From the NCBI RefSeq assembly GCF_026241165.1, contig NZ_JAPFQN010000014.1, positions 1 through 64,000 of the forward strand: a stretch of 64,000 bases of DNA. The letters are read 5' to 3'. Shown piece after piece: positions 1 through 8,300 of the stretch. The translations under genes were made by a program, and so were the position numbers. Under the pieces are notes generated by a model. That model worked only from the letters and a program-made list of their open reading frames with translations, was not told the DNA's origin and ran no database searches. The DNA is from Mangrovivirga halotolerans. Lineage in GTDB: Bacteria > Bacteroidota > Bacteroidia > Cytophagales > Cyclobacteriaceae. How positions within the stretch are numbered: the stretch's first letter is position 1; every line of letters starts with the position of its first letter.

Positions 1-181
1 ATGAAGCCCTGGTTCGTGTCTTCACGAAACAGATTAAACATTCAATTTAATTAAGGCAGGATTACCTTCGGTGATCCTGGTCGGGGGTCGGTGCTAATGA
101 AAACCTTATCGCTATCGCGATATATTTTTTTGTTCGCACTGTTCAATTTCAAGCGAGCTTGACTTGCCCAGTGCAAACAAA
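1..181. other. Left-edge region with hairpins, no confident gene
   Basis: No gene can be called here. One forward frame is open from the window edge to a TAA at 48-50 and could be the 3' end of a gene lying mostly outside the window; it is too short to identify. Two hairpins are visible: an imperfect one at 9-32 (nine of ten pairs, loop TCTT) and one at 59-77 with eight pairs, one a G-T wobble, and a three-base loop. Neither is followed by a T-run on the plus strand, so I do not call them terminators. Confidence 0.3.
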
Positions 182-209
182 AAAACCTTGCATTTTCATG
201 CAAGGTTTT
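175..209 (-). terminator. Rho-independent terminator of the tRNA pair
   Basis: A perfect 11-bp stem (182-192 with 199-209) around a six-base loop lies just downstream of tRNA-Pro on the minus strand. It is followed in the leftward direction by a T-rich tract (complement of 175-181). This is where the leftward tRNA transcript should end. Confidence 0.8.
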
Positions 210-214
210 CATTG

Positions 215-289
215 TCGGGGTGGCAGGATTCGAACCTGCGACCTCCTCGTCCCAAACGAGGCGCGATAACCGGGCTACGCTACACCCCG
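215..289 (-). tRNA. tRNA-Pro (anticodon TGG)
   Basis: A 75-nt cloverleaf on the minus strand. The acceptor arms CGGGGTG (from 289) and CACCCCG pair perfectly, the T-loop GGTTCGAATCC is canonical, and the anticodon stem CCTCG/CGAGG encloses TTTGGGA with anticodon TGG. The discriminator is A and CCA is not encoded. It lies 20 nt downstream of tRNA-Ser and probably shares its transcript. Confidence 0.95.
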
Positions 290-307
290 TAGTCTATATT
301 GACTAGC

Positions 308-396
<89 letters not shown>

Positions 397-464
397 GGGT
401 AATTTTCTGATTTTTCAACCTTCTGAACAATCGCTTCGTTTAGCTTTTTCGTTCAAAAGTGATG

Positions 465-496
465 CAAATATAAACGATACTTTTTTACTTCTTCAA
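465..496 (-). promoter_or_regulatory. Bacteroidota-type promoter for the tRNA pair
   Basis: On the minus strand a perfect TATATTTG (-7 type, TAnnTTTG; 472 down to 465) lies 21 nt downstream of a TTG (496 to 494). It is about 70 nt upstream of the tRNA-Ser 5' end. The match to the phylum consensus is direct; activity is inferred. Confidence 0.55.
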
Positions 497-574
497 CCCT
501 CAACGAAAAAAAAATAAAAAAAGTTTTTAACACCATTTAACCCCAATCTGGTTTCCCGCTTTCACTCACTTAGT

Positions 575-582
575 TATATTTG
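575..582 (+). promoter_or_regulatory. -7 box upstream of batB-like gene
   Basis: TATATTTG matches the Bacteroidota -7 consensus and sits 22 nt before the ATG at 605. No convincing TTG/TTTG was found at the expected upstream distance, so only the -7 element is claimed. Confidence 0.45.
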
Positions 583-604
583 TTTTCTAAATTATTGTGA
601 TAAC

Positions 605-1576
605 ATGAATTGGTACGTCGAACCTGATAATACAATTTACATTTTTGCCGGACTTTTTATTTTTCTCTATCTGCTCTATGTAGTCAGGGTTTCTCTAATA
701 TCCCGAAAAATGGGTGTCCCCTATTATGGCATCGCCTTTAAAGCGATTCTGCGTACTGTCTATTTCGGATTATTCATAGTCGCTCTGCTGGGTCCTTCTT
801 TCGGACAGGCCAAGGATCAAATACAAGCTGTAGGTAAAGACATCTATTTTTGTGTCGACCTCTCCGAGTCGATGAACGCCAACGACATCGAACCTTCAAG
901 ACTTTCAAAGCTTAAGCATGAATTAATAGATATTGTCGATGCATTTAGTGGCGATAGAATGAGCCTGATCATTTTCTCAGGTGAATCATTTATCCAATGC
1001 CCACTTACTTACGATCAGTCTGCACTTAGTCTATACATCGAAACGCTTTCTACCAGTCTCGTGCCAGAAACGGGAACAAACTTTGGTCCGCCACTTGAAA
1101 TGGCTCTTTCCAAAATGGAAGAAAATGAACAGGTAGCCGGAAAAGAAACCAATAAGATCATCATCCTCATGTCTGATGGTGAGGATTTTGGTGAAAACAC
1201 TAAAGAGGCAGTTAAGAAGATTAAAGATCGGGATATTTCTCTTTATACTTTAGGTATCGGAACCCGACAGGGAAGCAGAATTCCTGAAGGCAGATCGTAC
1301 AAAGCAGATAAGCAAGGTCAACCGGTGATCACAAAACTTAACCCGGAAGACCTGATAAGCCTGGCTGATGAAACCGGTGGCGAGTATTATGAGATCTCGG
1401 CACAAAAGAATGAAACAAATAAACTGATCAAAGACGTTAAAGATATTAAAGGCCAGGTTCAGGCTACTAAAGTAATTGATGTTAACCAAAACAAATACTG
1501 GATCTTCCTGGCAATAGCTATGGGACTCTTCGTACTTGATATGTTAGTACCTGTAAAAACATTACAACTAAAATGA
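605..1576 (+). CDS. batB: VWA-domain membrane protein, BatB-like
   Basis: A 323-aa inner-membrane protein with two N-terminal membrane segments (about 10-30 and 48-66), a von Willebrand factor A domain (about 78-285) and a C-terminal membrane segment (about 300-317). The MIDAS metal site is intact: D85-x-S87-x-S89 in CVDLSES, a Thr in PETGTN (158) and an Asp in MSDGED. This is the arrangement of the Bat (aerotolerance) VWA proteins, which are thought to act with MoxR ATPases on envelope targets. The next gene overlaps by 4 nt and encodes the TPR partner BatC. The usual moxR, DUF58, batA and batD neighbours are absent, and the operon starts directly after the tRNA genes. BatA rather than BatB cannot be excluded by eye. 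Confidence 0.85.
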   Translation: MNWYVEPDNTIYIFAGLFIFLYLLYVVRVSLISRKMGVPYYGIAFKAILRTVYFGLFIVALLGPSFGQAKDQIQAVGKDIYFCVDLSESMNANDIEPSRLSKLKHELIDIVDAFSGDRMSLIIFSGESFIQCPLTYDQSALSLYIETLSTSLVPETGTNFGPPLEMALSKMEENEQVAGKETNKIIILMSDGEDFGENTKEAVKKIKDRDISLYTLGIGTRQGSRIPEGRSYKADKQGQPVITKLNPEDLISLADETGGEYYEISAQKNETNKLIKDVKDIKGQVQATKVIDVNQNKYWIFLAIAMGLFVLDMLVPVKTLQLK

Positions 1577-2445
1577 GAATCATATTATTCACTATATTAT
1601 CTTTTTTCACAATCACTTTTATCTCTGCAAATAATATCGCAGAGATCAATAAGTTGAAAAAGGAAGCTACGGAAGCCTTTAAAAATAAAAATTATGAAGT
1701 GGCTATTGAAAAGTTCACTATTCTTAAAGACTCATTCAACGTAAAAGAGGAAGGTCTTTTATTAAATCTGGCCCACTCCTACTGGCAATCTGGTGATACA
1801 ACTCAGGCCCAGGGAGCATATTCTAACCTGCTGGATGCAAAAGATAAGAAGATCCGTTCGATAGCCTACCAGCAAACAGGAAGCATTTCTTTCCATAAGA
1901 AAAACCTGGAATCTGCTATTGCAATGTACAAGCAATCTTTATTGGCTGACCCGTATAATGAACAGGCTCGTTATGATTTTGAGTTGGCCATGAAGAAGCT
2001 GAAGGAAGAGGAAGAAAAGAAAAAACAGCAGCAAAAGCAGGATCAGAATAAGGACCAGGAAAATAAAGATCAACAAAAGCAGGATCAGCAAAACAAAGAC
2101 CAGAAAGGCGACGAGAATAAAAATAAGACTGGAGAAGAAAAAGAAGATAAGTCTAAAAAAGAAGAACAGGAAAAGGCTGAAAACCAGGAAGCTGATCAAA
2201 AGAAAGAACAAGAAAACGACGGTAAAGCCGAAAAGGATGACGAAGATCAGAAGCAAAACGACGAGACTGATAAAGAAAAGCTCGAAAAGATGAAGAAGCT
2301 TCGGGAAAAGCTTAAAGAAATGAATATGTCTGAGGAAAAAGCACAAATGATCCTGGAGGCTCTGCAGAATAATGAGGTTCAATACCTCAAACAAATGCAA
2401 CGAAAGTCTACAAAAGATAAAGATGACGATAAACCGGACTGGTAA
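1573..2445 (+). CDS. batC: TPR protein with charged tail, BatC-like
   Basis: A 290-aa exported protein: signal peptide (about 1-19), two or three TPR motifs (about 25-135), then a striking low-complexity region (about 138-250) made almost only of K, E, D, Q and N, and a short helical C-terminus. The start overlaps the batB stop (ATGA-type, 4 nt), so the two are translationally coupled. TPR followed by a highly charged stretch is typical of BatC, the periplasmic partner of BatB. The charged run also explains a long spurious hydrophobic frame on the opposite strand. A hairpin terminator follows the stop, so batBC forms a two-gene unit. Confidence 0.8.
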   Translation: MRIILFTILSFFTITFISANNIAEINKLKKEATEAFKNKNYEVAIEKFTILKDSFNVKEEGLLLNLAHSYWQSGDTTQAQGAYSNLLDAKDKKIRSIAYQQTGSISFHKKNLESAIAMYKQSLLADPYNEQARYDFELAMKKLKEEEEKKKQQQKQDQNKDQENKDQQKQDQQNKDQKGDENKNKTGEEKEDKSKKEEQEKAENQEADQKKEQENDGKAEKDDEDQKQNDETDKEKLEKMKKLREKLKEMNMSEEKAQMILEALQNNEVQYLKQMQRKSTKDKDDDKPDW

Positions 2446-2450
2446 TATGC

Positions 2451-2476
2451 AAGCCACTTAATTGTGGCTTTTTTTA
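2451..2476 (+). terminator. Terminator after batBC
   Basis: A seven-bp stem AAGCCAC/GTGGCTT (2451-2457 with 2464-2470) is followed by a T-run, six nt after the batC stop codon. Confidence 0.8.
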
Positions 2477-2494
2477 TGATAGTCAACCCTAACA

Positions 2495-2523
2495 TTTGTT
2501 CGTCCAGACGTGAATTTAATTTG
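2495..2523 (+). promoter_or_regulatory. Possible promoter for the thiolase gene
   Basis: TTTG at 2495-2498 is followed after 17 nt by TTAATTTG (2516-2523), one mismatch from TAnnTTTG. The leader to the ATG at 2601 would be about 70 nt. Weak, from consensus only. Confidence 0.3.
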
Positions 2524-2600
2524 TTATTTAATTAAGTTGCAACTGAATAAACAAACATTAATCTATTAAGGATAATCCCCTTTTATAAACCATAATATTC

Positions 2601-3779
2601 ATGAAAGAAGTATATATCGTATCCGCTGTCAGAACACCAATCGGCAGCTTTAACGGAACTTTAGCAAACATTCCTGCGACTAAACTTGGAACAATCGCAA
2701 TCAACGGAGCTTTAGATAAAGCTGGTGTTTCTGCAGACCAGGTTCAGGAAGTATATATGGGTAATGTAGTTTCTGCCGGACTAGGCCAGGCTCCTGCCCG
2801 ACAGGCTGCTCTGGGTGCAGGCATTGGAACTGATGTTCCTTGTACTACTGTAAATAAAGTTTGTAGTAGCGGTCTTAAATCTGTTATGCTGGCTGCACAA
2901 AGTATTATGCTTGGGCACAATGATGTGGTAATTGCCGGTGGTATGGAGAACATGTCTTCAATTCCTTACTATCTTCCAAAAGCAAGATGGGGAATGAAAT
3001 ATGGCCATGGTCAGGTGATCGACGGCTTAATGCACGATGGTCTGTGGGAAGTTTACAATGGGTTCCCAATGGGTAATTGTGCTGACAATACTGCTAAAGA
3101 AATGGGAATTACCCGTGAGCAGCAGGATGAATACGCAATGATGAGTTATAAGAGATCTGCAGAGAGTACTGACAAAGGTTACTTCAAAGAAGAAATCGTT
3201 CCTGTAGAGATCCCTCAACGTAAAGGTGATCCGATCATGATGACCGAAGATGAGGAATATAAAAATGTGAAATTCGAAAAAATCCCTTCTTTAAGACCTG
3301 TTTTTGCTAAGGATGGTACCGTTACTGCGGCTAACGCAAGTACGATCAATGACGGAGCTTCTGCATTGGTTGTTATGAGTAAAGAAAAAGTAGAAGAATT
3401 AGGCCTTAAGCCATTGGCTAAGATCTTAGGCTTCGGCGATGCTGCACAGGATCCGATATGGTTTACTACCTCTCCTTCTCTTGCTATTCCAATAGCGTTA
3501 GACAGAGCAGGAGTTAAATTAGAAGATGTTGATTTCTTTGAGATCAATGAGGCTTTTTCTGCTGTGGCAATTGCTAACAACATGAAACTCGGCCTAAGCG
3601 AAGACAAAGTAAACGTCTTCGGAGGTGCTGTTTCTTTAGGTCACCCACTAGGAGCTTCAGGAGCACGAATTCTTACTACCCTGACTTCAGTTCTTAAACA
3701 AAAAGATGGAAAAATCGGTACTGTTGGTATTTGTAACGGTGGCGGTGGTGCCAGCGCAATGGTTATAGAGAAATTGTAA
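2601..3779 (+). CDS. Acetyl-CoA C-acyltransferase (thiolase)
   Basis: A full-length thiolase of 392 aa, cytosolic, which condenses or cleaves acyl-CoAs (acetoacetyl-CoA or 3-ketoacyl-CoA plus CoA). The nucleophilic Cys is C88 in NKVCSSG. The catalytic His is H348 in GHPLGASG and the second catalytic Cys is C378 in the CNGGGGAS loop; the NEAF signature is also present. Length and motifs fit the AtoB/PhaA acetyl-CoA acetyltransferase group rather than FadA, but substrate length cannot be decided by eye. It is a single-gene unit with its own terminator downstream, and no beta-oxidation genes are next to it. An acyl-CoA dehydrogenase lies about 49 kb away in this window. Confidence 0.92.
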   Translation: MKEVYIVSAVRTPIGSFNGTLANIPATKLGTIAINGALDKAGVSADQVQEVYMGNVVSAGLGQAPARQAALGAGIGTDVPCTTVNKVCSSGLKSVMLAAQSIMLGHNDVVIAGGMENMSSIPYYLPKARWGMKYGHGQVIDGLMHDGLWEVYNGFPMGNCADNTAKEMGITREQQDEYAMMSYKRSAESTDKGYFKEEIVPVEIPQRKGDPIMMTEDEEYKNVKFEKIPSLRPVFAKDGTVTAANASTINDGASALVVMSKEKVEELGLKPLAKILGFGDAAQDPIWFTTSPSLAIPIALDRAGVKLEDVDFFEINEAFSAVAIANNMKLGLSEDKVNVFGGAVSLGHPLGASGARILTTLTSVLKQKDGKIGTVGICNGGGGASAMVIEKL

Positions 3780-3797
3780 TTTTTCAATAATAAATTT

Positions 3798-3831
3798 AAG
3801 AGCCTTGCGTTAAACGTAAGGCTCTTTTTTT
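3798..3831 (+). terminator. Terminator after thiolase gene
   Basis: Inverted repeat AAGAGCCTTGCG...CGTAAGGCTCTT with one G-T pair, followed by a run of Ts, about 20 nt after the thiolase stop. Confidence 0.8.
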
Positions 3832-3856
3832 ATGATTTATAGTGTATATTTACCCT

Positions 3857-5155
3857 ATGTATAAGCGTATTCTATTACTTTTTATAATTCTCTCCTCGTC
3901 TGTCGTTATTAAGGCGCAGGAATCTTACGGTAAAAAAGTCATTACCCGTTATGGGAATGGCGAGATCAAAGAAGAATATTATGTCACTGGAGCGGATCAA
4001 AATAAAATGAATGGTCCGTATATCACCTATTATCCAAATGGACAAATTGCCGGTGAAGGTTCTTTTTCGGACGGGAAACGGGATGGAGAATTCATTTCCT
4101 ATTATGAGGATGGAACCAAAATGAGGATCATAAATTACAAAGAAGGACAACGACATGGGCCTTTCAGTATATATGATCAGGATGGGGTAAAAATCCAGGA
4201 AGGTGAATATGTCATGGGTAATATCGTTGGTAATGTTGCTGTGTATCTCGAGGAAGGAGTGCTTAAAAGTAAAACACAATTTGAGAATGGAATGCCTGAA
4301 GGCAGCGTGAAGCAGTATTATGAAGACGGAACAGTAAAGCAGGATATTACATATAAAAATGGAAAGCAAAATGGCGTTTCCAAACAATATTACCGTAATG
4401 GGCAATTAAAGACTGAAGCGAATTATGAAGACGGATATCTGACAGGCTTCTTTAAAACTTATTATCCCAATGGCCAGCTTGAAACTGAGAGTTTCCTGGT
4501 TGATGGAAACAGGCATGGAGAGTTTAAAACCTATAACATGGAAGGAACTCTTATCATGAAAGGTGAATTTAAAGATGGCTTACTTGATGGTCCAAATTTA
4601 GCCTATTACGGTTCAGGTAAATTAAAGCACGAACTGGAATACAGAAAGGGCAGCCGCCAGGGAACTGCTAAATATTATTTCGAAAATGGTTCGTTAGAAA
4701 GAGAAGTTGTTTATAAAAACAATGAAGAATTCCAGGATATTATCGAATACTATGCTAATGGTAATATTAAACACAAGCAATACATTCGTGAAGGAGAAAA
4801 AAATGGTCTCTGGAAATATTATTATGAAAACGGCACGCTGAGCAAAGAGATCCCATACCTTGATGGTAGAATGCATGGAAAAGTGACTACATACTACTCT
4901 AATGGAGAAAAAGAATCTGAAGCAAATTACGCTACAGGCTTTCTTCACGGAGAATACACTTCATGGTATCCCAATAAGCAATTAAAAATGAATGTTGGAT
5001 ATCAACTTGGAAAAAGAAAAGGGCCTTTTGTAGAATATTATGAAAACGGACAACTAAAAACAAAAGGACAGTATTATGATGATAAGCGAGTTGGAGACTG
5101 GAAGTTCTACGACGAAGAAGGAAATCTCTTAGAAGGAGAAAAAGTACTGGATTGA
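3857..5155 (+). CDS. Exported MORN/YwqK-type repeat protein
   Basis: About 432 aa with a signal peptide (MYKRILLLFIILSSS..., cleavage near KAQ) followed almost entirely by tandem repeats of about 23 residues with the pattern YYxNGQLKxExxYxxGxxxG, roughly seventeen copies. These are MORN_2 (YwqK-family) repeats. The family is often labelled antitoxin, but in Bacteroidota such exported, long-repeat versions are common and have no assigned function; no toxin gene is adjacent. I chose the ATG at 3857 over an in-frame GTG at 3842: it starts a clean signal peptide, and a TATATTTA -7-like box (3845-3852) lies between the two, overlapping the upstream option. Confidence 0.75.
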   Translation: MYKRILLLFIILSSSVVIKAQESYGKKVITRYGNGEIKEEYYVTGADQNKMNGPYITYYPNGQIAGEGSFSDGKRDGEFISYYEDGTKMRIINYKEGQRHGPFSIYDQDGVKIQEGEYVMGNIVGNVAVYLEEGVLKSKTQFENGMPEGSVKQYYEDGTVKQDITYKNGKQNGVSKQYYRNGQLKTEANYEDGYLTGFFKTYYPNGQLETESFLVDGNRHGEFKTYNMEGTLIMKGEFKDGLLDGPNLAYYGSGKLKHELEYRKGSRQGTAKYYFENGSLEREVVYKNNEEFQDIIEYYANGNIKHKQYIREGEKNGLWKYYYENGTLSKEIPYLDGRMHGKVTTYYSNGEKESEANYATGFLHGEYTSWYPNKQLKMNVGYQLGKRKGPFVEYYENGQLKTKGQYYDDKRVGDWKFYDEEGNLLEGEKVLD

Positions 5156-5177
5156 TAATTAAAATCAGCAGGGATTC

Positions 5178-5207
5178 TTTGAAGCAAAAAACACTTTCTT
5201 ATTTTTG
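5178..5207 (+). promoter_or_regulatory. Promoter of the purC operon
   Basis: TTTG (5178-5181), 18 nt spacer, then TATTTTTG (5200-5207): a complete match to the Bacteroidota vegetative consensus. The box ends only five nt before the purC ATG, which suggests a very short or absent 5' leader. Confidence 0.65.
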
Positions 5208-5212
5208 CATTC

Positions 5213-6157
5213 ATGAAGCAACACGCACTCAAAGAAACTAATTATAATTTCACCGGTCAGGACAAATTCTACCGCGGCAAGGTTCGCGATGTATACACTT
5301 TTGGTGATAAACTGGTGATGATCGCATCTGATAGAATTTCAGCCTTTGATGTGGTATTACCTGAACCCATACCTTACAAAGGACAAGTTCTGAATACGAT
5401 TGCTGCAAAATTCCTGAATGCCACTAAAGATATTGTACCTAACTGGGTAACAGAAGTACCTGATCCAAATGTAACCATAGGTTATGCATGCGAAACCTAC
5501 CCCGTAGAAATGGTGATCAGGGGTTATCTTGCCGGCCATGCATGGAGAACTTATAAGTCTGGTAAAAGGGAACTATGCGGAGTACAGCTTCCGGAGGGTT
5601 TAAAGGAAAATGACAAGTTACCAGAACCGATCATTACTCCTACAACCAAAGCTCATGAAGGTCATGATGAAGATATAAGCAGGGAGGAAATTCTTAAACA
5701 AGGTTTAGTTTCAGAAGAAGAATATAAAAAACTTGAAGAATATACCAGGGCCTTGTTTCAAAGAGGAACTGAAATGGCCGCTAAACAGGGTTTAATCCTT
5801 GTTGACACCAAATATGAGTTTGGAAAATTCAATGATAAAATATACCTTATAGATGAAATTCATACCCCTGACTCATCGAGATATTTTTATGAGGAAGGAT
5901 ATGAAGAAAGACAAGCTAAGGGAGAGCCTCAAAAGCAATTGTCAAAAGAATTTGTAAGGCAATGGTTACTTGAAAACGGCTTCTCTGGCAAGGATGGTCA
6001 GGAAATACCTGAAATGACTTCAGAGAAGATCAACGAGATCAGTGACCGGTACATTGAATTATACGAAAAAGTAACCGGGTTACCTTTTGAAAAAGCTGAT
6101 AACACACAAATGGAAACCCGAATTGAAAAAAACATTAAAAACGCATTGTCTTTATGA
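5213..6157 (+). CDS. purC: SAICAR synthetase (PurC)
   Basis: 314 aa. Phosphoribosylaminoimidazole-succinocarboxamide synthase joins aspartate to CAIR using ATP in step eight of IMP synthesis; cytosolic. The family signatures are easy to see: [10 protein letters not shown] near residue 20 (nucleotide-binding loop), [10 protein letters not shown], the [10 protein letters not shown] region, and the [12 protein letters not shown] segment. Length fits the longer PurC form. It heads a tight forward run, overlaps the STAS gene by 4 nt, and is preceded by the best promoter match in this part of the window. No purine riboswitch is visible in the short leader. Confidence 0.95.
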   Translation: MKQHALKETNYNFTGQDKFYRGKVRDVYTFGDKLVMIASDRISAFDVVLPEPIPYKGQVLNTIAAKFLNATKDIVPNWVTEVPDPNVTIGYACETYPVEMVIRGYLAGHAWRTYKSGKRELCGVQLPEGLKENDKLPEPIITPTTKAHEGHDEDISREEILKQGLVSEEEYKKLEEYTRALFQRGTEMAAKQGLILVDTKYEFGKFNDKIYLIDEIHTPDSSRYFYEEGYEERQAKGEPQKQLSKEFVRQWLLENGFSGKDGQEIPEMTSEKINEISDRYIELYEKVTGLPFEKADNTQMETRIEKNIKNALSL

Positions 6158-6540
6158 AATACGAACTCGAAGAACAAGATAAATATACTGTTATAACACT
6201 TAAGCAGGAAAAAGTAGATTCCTCTATTGCCCCTGATATTAAATCTAAATTAGTAAAAATGCACGCCGAAGGAGTTGGCAATCTTGTCATTGACCTTTCA
6301 GATGTTAAATACATGGATTCTTCAGGTTTAAGTGCATTATTGGTAGGAAACAGACTGTTTACTGAAGATGGAGGAGACTTTATCCTTTGTAACATTTCTG
6401 AACATGTGATGAAATTAATAAACATTTCACAGTTAGATAAGGTTCTGTCTATAGTGCAGAACAAAGAAGAGGCTGTTGATCTTGTTTATATGAACGAACT
6501 TGAAAGAGAGTTCAAAAAAGAAAATCCTGATGGGGAATAA
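6154..6540 (+). CDS. STAS-domain protein (anti-sigma factor antagonist-like)
   Basis: 128 aa forming a single STAS domain (about 5-105) with an acidic C-terminal extension. The phospho-acceptor region [14 protein letters not shown] carries the conserved serine pair, as in SpoIIAA/RsbV-type antagonists that bind and release anti-sigma kinases. It overlaps purC by 4 nt and is followed by rnz, so it is expected to be co-transcribed. No cognate RsbW-like kinase or PP2C phosphatase is nearby, so its partner is unknown. Confidence 0.88.
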   Translation: MKYELEEQDKYTVITLKQEKVDSSIAPDIKSKLVKMHAEGVGNLVIDLSDVKYMDSSGLSALLVGNRLFTEDGGDFILCNISEHVMKLINISQLDKVLSIVQNKEEAVDLVYMNELEREFKKENPDGE

Positions 6541-6578
6541 TACGTTAAGTTGATTTTTATTTTTTAAACTATACACTA

Positions 6579-7496
6579 TTGGCTTTTTACATAACAATAC
6601 TGGGGTCTAATGCATCGACGCCTGCATACGGAAGAAACCAGACGTCGCAGTATATAAAATTGCATGGCCATAATTTCTTAATGGATTGTGGTGAAGGCAC
6701 TCAATTGTTATTGAAAAAGAATCGTCTCAAGATTCAACGTATCAATAAAATTTTCATAAGTCATTTGCATGGTGATCATTATTTTGGTCTGATCGGCCTG
6801 GTGTCCACCATGCATTTGCTAGGTCGTACCACTCCACTTGAAATATACGGCCCGAAAGGTTTGGGTGAAATATTAACTATTCAATTTAAATATTCGGACA
6901 CAAAGCTCAGATACGAACTTACCTTTCACGAACTTGATTATGGAAAGAGTGGTGTTATTTTTGAAGATAAAAAGATACAGGTTGAACATTTCCCATTAAA
7001 GCACCGAATCGATTGCCATGGATATATTTTCAGGGAAAAACCAAAGCCTATCAGAATAAATCGAGAGGCCATTCCTCAAAACCTGGGGGTGGAAGAAGTA
7101 TCTATTTTAAGGCAGGGTAAATCTGTTTATAATGAGGACGGTAGTATCAAATACGACAAAAAAGAATATACTCTACCTCCGAGAAAATCATTTAGTTATG
7201 CTTTTGCCTCCGATACAATTTATGATCCTGAGATAGTAGATTACATTAAAGATGTAGACCTTCTTTACCATGAATCTACTTTTTTAAAGGATGAAGAAGA
7301 ACGTGCAGCACAAACTTTTCATTGTACTACCTTACAAGCTGCAGATATTGCAAAACGCGCAAATGTTGGCAAACTTCTTCTAGGACATTATTCAACAAGA
7401 TACCGTAACCTCGCCCCTTTTGCTGATGAAGCGAAAGAAATATTCGAAAATTCCGAACTATCTGTTGAAGGCAAGGTTTACGAACTAAAAGATTAG
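6579..7496 (+). CDS. rnz: Ribonuclease Z
   Basis: 305 aa, metallo-beta-lactamase fold endonuclease that trims the 3' end of tRNA precursors lacking encoded CCA, which fits the Pro tRNA in this window. The metal site HLHGDH is at 62-67 (H62, H64, D66, H67), with further ligands in LKHRIDCHG, FASDT and a C-terminal GHYSTR segment. The start is a TTG at 6579: no ATG or GTG lies between the in-frame stop at 6546 and the essential N-terminal ILGS strand, so TTG is required. It follows the STAS gene by 38 nt. Confidence 0.93.
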   Translation: MAFYITILGSNASTPAYGRNQTSQYIKLHGHNFLMDCGEGTQLLLKKNRLKIQRINKIFISHLHGDHYFGLIGLVSTMHLLGRTTPLEIYGPKGLGEILTIQFKYSDTKLRYELTFHELDYGKSGVIFEDKKIQVEHFPLKHRIDCHGYIFREKPKPIRINREAIPQNLGVEEVSILRQGKSVYNEDGSIKYDKKEYTLPPRKSFSYAFASDTIYDPEIVDYIKDVDLLYHESTFLKDEEERAAQTFHCTTLQAADIAKRANVGKLLLGHYSTRYRNLAPFADEAKEIFENSELSVEGKVYELKD

Positions 7497-7501
7497 ATCA
7501 C

Positions 7502-8299
7502 GTGACAATTTCAGGAAGCGAAAAGAAAAGAAATTTATTTTTCATCTTATCAGGCATATTTTTGACCAACGCCCTCCTTGCAGAAATCGTAGGTGTTAAA
7601 ATTTTCAGTCTGGAAAGAACTTTTGGGGCAAATCCGGTAAATTTTGAACTGTTCTCCGGAGCAAATATGAGCTTCAACTTAACAGCAGGCGTAATACTCT
7701 GGCCTGTGGTTTTTATAACTACTGATATTATAAATGAATACTTTGGACGTAAAGGGGTGAAAAAGATAAGCTTTGCTACCGTCGCCTTTATCTCGTATAT
7801 GTTTATCGTTATTTTTATCATTACAAAACTTGCTCCTGCTGATTTCTGGCTGAAAACTAATGAAGAAGGTCCGGATGGTAATAATTTCAATGTTAACTTC
7901 GCCTTCAACAAGTTATTTCTACAGAGTGCCGGTATTATTATTGGCTCGTTAATTGCCTTTCTTATCGGGCAGCTGCTTGATGTCACAGTTTTTCACTACC
8001 TAAGAAGATTCACCGGAGCAGATAAGATCTGGTTAAGAGCTACAGGTTCTACTTTAGTATCGCAGTTGATCGATAGTTTCATAGTATTATATATTGCCTT
8101 TATTCTTTTTGCTCCTGCAAATAGCAAATGGACATACACCCAACTTTTAAATGTCGGGCTAATGAATTACATGTATAAATTTGTTGTTGCAATAGTTCTG
8201 ACCCCCCTGCTCTATCTTGCCCACTGGCTTATCGATGGATATCTTGGAAAAGATAGTGCCGAAGAGTTAATGGAAGAAGCGGCCAGAAACAGTCGCTAG
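7502..8299 (+). CDS. yhhQ: Queuosine precursor transporter (YhhQ/VUT family)
   Basis: 265 aa, polytopic membrane protein with about six or seven membrane segments. The segment VVFITTDIINEYFGRK and the later GSTLVSQLIDSFIVLY segment are diagnostic of the YhhQ (DUF165) family, which imports queuosine precursors such as preQ0/preQ1. The start is a GTG five nt after the rnz stop; no ATG is available before the first membrane segment. The C-terminus carries a short charged tail. Its position after rnz places two tRNA-related genes together. It ends one base from the convergent gene on the other strand. Confidence 0.85.
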   Translation: MTISGSEKKRNLFFILSGIFLTNALLAEIVGVKIFSLERTFGANPVNFELFSGANMSFNLTAGVILWPVVFITTDIINEYFGRKGVKKISFATVAFISYMFIVIFIITKLAPADFWLKTNEEGPDGNNFNVNFAFNKLFLQSAGIIIGSLIAFLIGQLLDVTVFHYLRRFTGADKIWLRATGSTLVSQLIDSFIVLYIAFILFAPANSKWTYTQLLNVGLMNYMYKFVVAIVLTPLLYLAHWLIDGYLGKDSAEELMEEAARNSR

Positions 8300-8300
8300 A

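Noticed and set aside
59-77. Eight-bp hairpin near the left edge as a terminator
   Set aside because: No T-run follows on the plus strand and no gene end could be assigned to it.
1939-2457. A 172-aa hydrophobic frame opposite batC
   Set aside because: It is the reverse complement of the Lys/Glu/Gln-rich run of BatC, which reads as Leu/Phe-rich on the other strand. It has no start context and no family resemblance.
3842-3856. GTG start five codons upstream for the YwqK-type gene
   Set aside because: It would add residues before a clean signal peptide, and a -7-like box overlaps it.
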